Positions 63,639 to 64,000 of a DNA stretch of 64,000 nucleotides are shown here, piece after piece (position 1 is the first letter of the stretch; every line of letters starts with the position of its first letter). The stretch is from NCBI RefSeq assembly GCF_005154805.1, contig NZ_CP039727.1, positions 4,151,501 through 4,215,500 on the forward strand, in the 5' to 3' direction. The DNA is from Bacillus sp. S3. GTDB taxonomy: Bacteria; Bacillota; Bacilli; Bacillales; Cytobacillaceae. The translations under genes were made by a program, and so were the position numbers. Under the pieces are notes generated by a model. It saw only the letters and a list, made by a program, of their open reading frames with translations, was not told where the DNA came from and did no database searches.

Positions 63639-64000
63639 ATGGAGAATATAAACCGGAATGATTCTTGTCCGTGCGGTAGTGGGAAGAAATATAAAAAGTG
63701 CTGTGGAGCAAGTGAGGCTGTATCCATTACCCAAATTATTGAAAATGAAATCGATGAATTGCAAAAGCAGCTCCTTCATTTTGCTTATTACCACTATGGG
63801 CATGAAATACATGAAGATTTTGAAATTCTGCAAACGATGATTGACATCGAAAATGAACAGGAACTAGAATTTTATGAACTGATTCACTCCATTTGGTTTT
63901 CTCTATTTGAAGGGTTAGATGATGGGAAAACCATTATCCAAAAATTTATCGCGGTTGAAGCAGCAAAGATCAAACGTCCTAAACTGAGGCAAATTTTACA
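63639..64000 (+). CDS. SEC-C motif protein (N-terminal part, cut by window edge)
   Basis: About 120 residues are visible, from ATG 63639 behind GAGGAG. Residues 8-23 form a SEC-C zinc motif ([17 protein letters not shown]), the same module that ends SecA proteins. A region rich in acidic and aromatic residues follows ([20 protein letters not shown]) with no similarity I recognise. It runs off the window. The conserved neighbour of prfB at this side in B. subtilis is secA; this plus-strand gene takes that place here. Function unknown. Confidence 0.82.
   Translation, partial: MENINRNDSCPCGSGKKYKKCCGASEAVSITQIIENEIDELQKQLLHFAYYHYGHEIHEDFEILQTMIDIENEQELEFYELIHSIWFSLFEGLDDGKTIIQKFIAVEAAKIKRPKLRQIL

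Overview
The window is a low-to-moderate GC Firmicutes chromosome segment, almost certainly from a spore-forming Bacillaceae member close to Bacillus/Neobacillus. The evidence is the Bacillus subtilis-like gene order (sigL, tRNA-Arg, clpP, crh-whiA-glmR-rapZ-yvcI, trxB, yvcD, his operon, yvoF-ppaX-yvoD-lgt-hprK, yvlD/yvlB, uvrAB, csbA and, at the far end, minJ-ctpB-ftsXE-cccB-yitT-prfB), AGGAGG-type ribosome binding sites, sigma-A type promoters, and CtsR and LexA style operators. Nearly all genes are on the minus strand. No replication origin, rRNA, phage, insertion sequence or CRISPR array was seen.

Layout. 1-2.1 kb: start of sigL (cut by the window edge), a 48-codon small ORF, tRNA-Arg(CCG), and clpP under a CtsR operator. 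2.1-5.9 kb: the crh-whiA-glmR-rapZ-nudix operon. 6-8.8 kb: trxB and a TPR protein. 8.9-15.8 kb: the complete histidine operon hisZGDBHAFI, with a 5 x 52-bp hairpin-forming tandem repeat between hisD and hisB and a 21-bp phased motif upstream of the promoter. 16-20.2 kb: yvoF, ppaX, yvoD, lgt, hprK. 20.3-27.7 kb: membrane/envelope genes yvlD, yvlB and a DUF4870 gene, then uvrA, uvrB (LexA box) and csbA.

27.8-54.2 kb is accessory. It holds a pantothenate symporter pair, a large secreted beta-propeller protein with choline-binding-type repeats, a cation diffusion facilitator under two ArsR/SmtB-type operators, a NikMNQO nickel ECF transporter with divergent nikR, a cytochrome bd operon with the tiny subunit CydS, a NarL-type two-component system, a decayed nosD-nosY-nosF cluster (a deletion fused nosD to nosY), a CtaG-like protein, a six-gene envelope cluster (two-component system, polysaccharide deacetylase, two DedA proteins, MGDG-synthase-type glycosyltransferase), a CmpB-type membrane protein that has lost its stop codon, a TetR plus ABC-2 exporter unit, and an NADPH-dependent FMN reductase.

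54.4-63.4 kb returns to the conserved backbone: minJ, ctpB, an M23 murein hydrolase with coiled coil, ftsX-ftsE, cytochrome c551, a YitT protein, and prfB with its programmed +1 frameshift. A SEC-C motif gene begins at 63.6 kb and runs off the window.

A 13-bp near-palindrome (GGTGCCTGACACC or its complement) occurs seven times, always at or just after gene 3' ends. It supplies one gene's stop codon and, in a mutated copy, explains the read-through extension of another.
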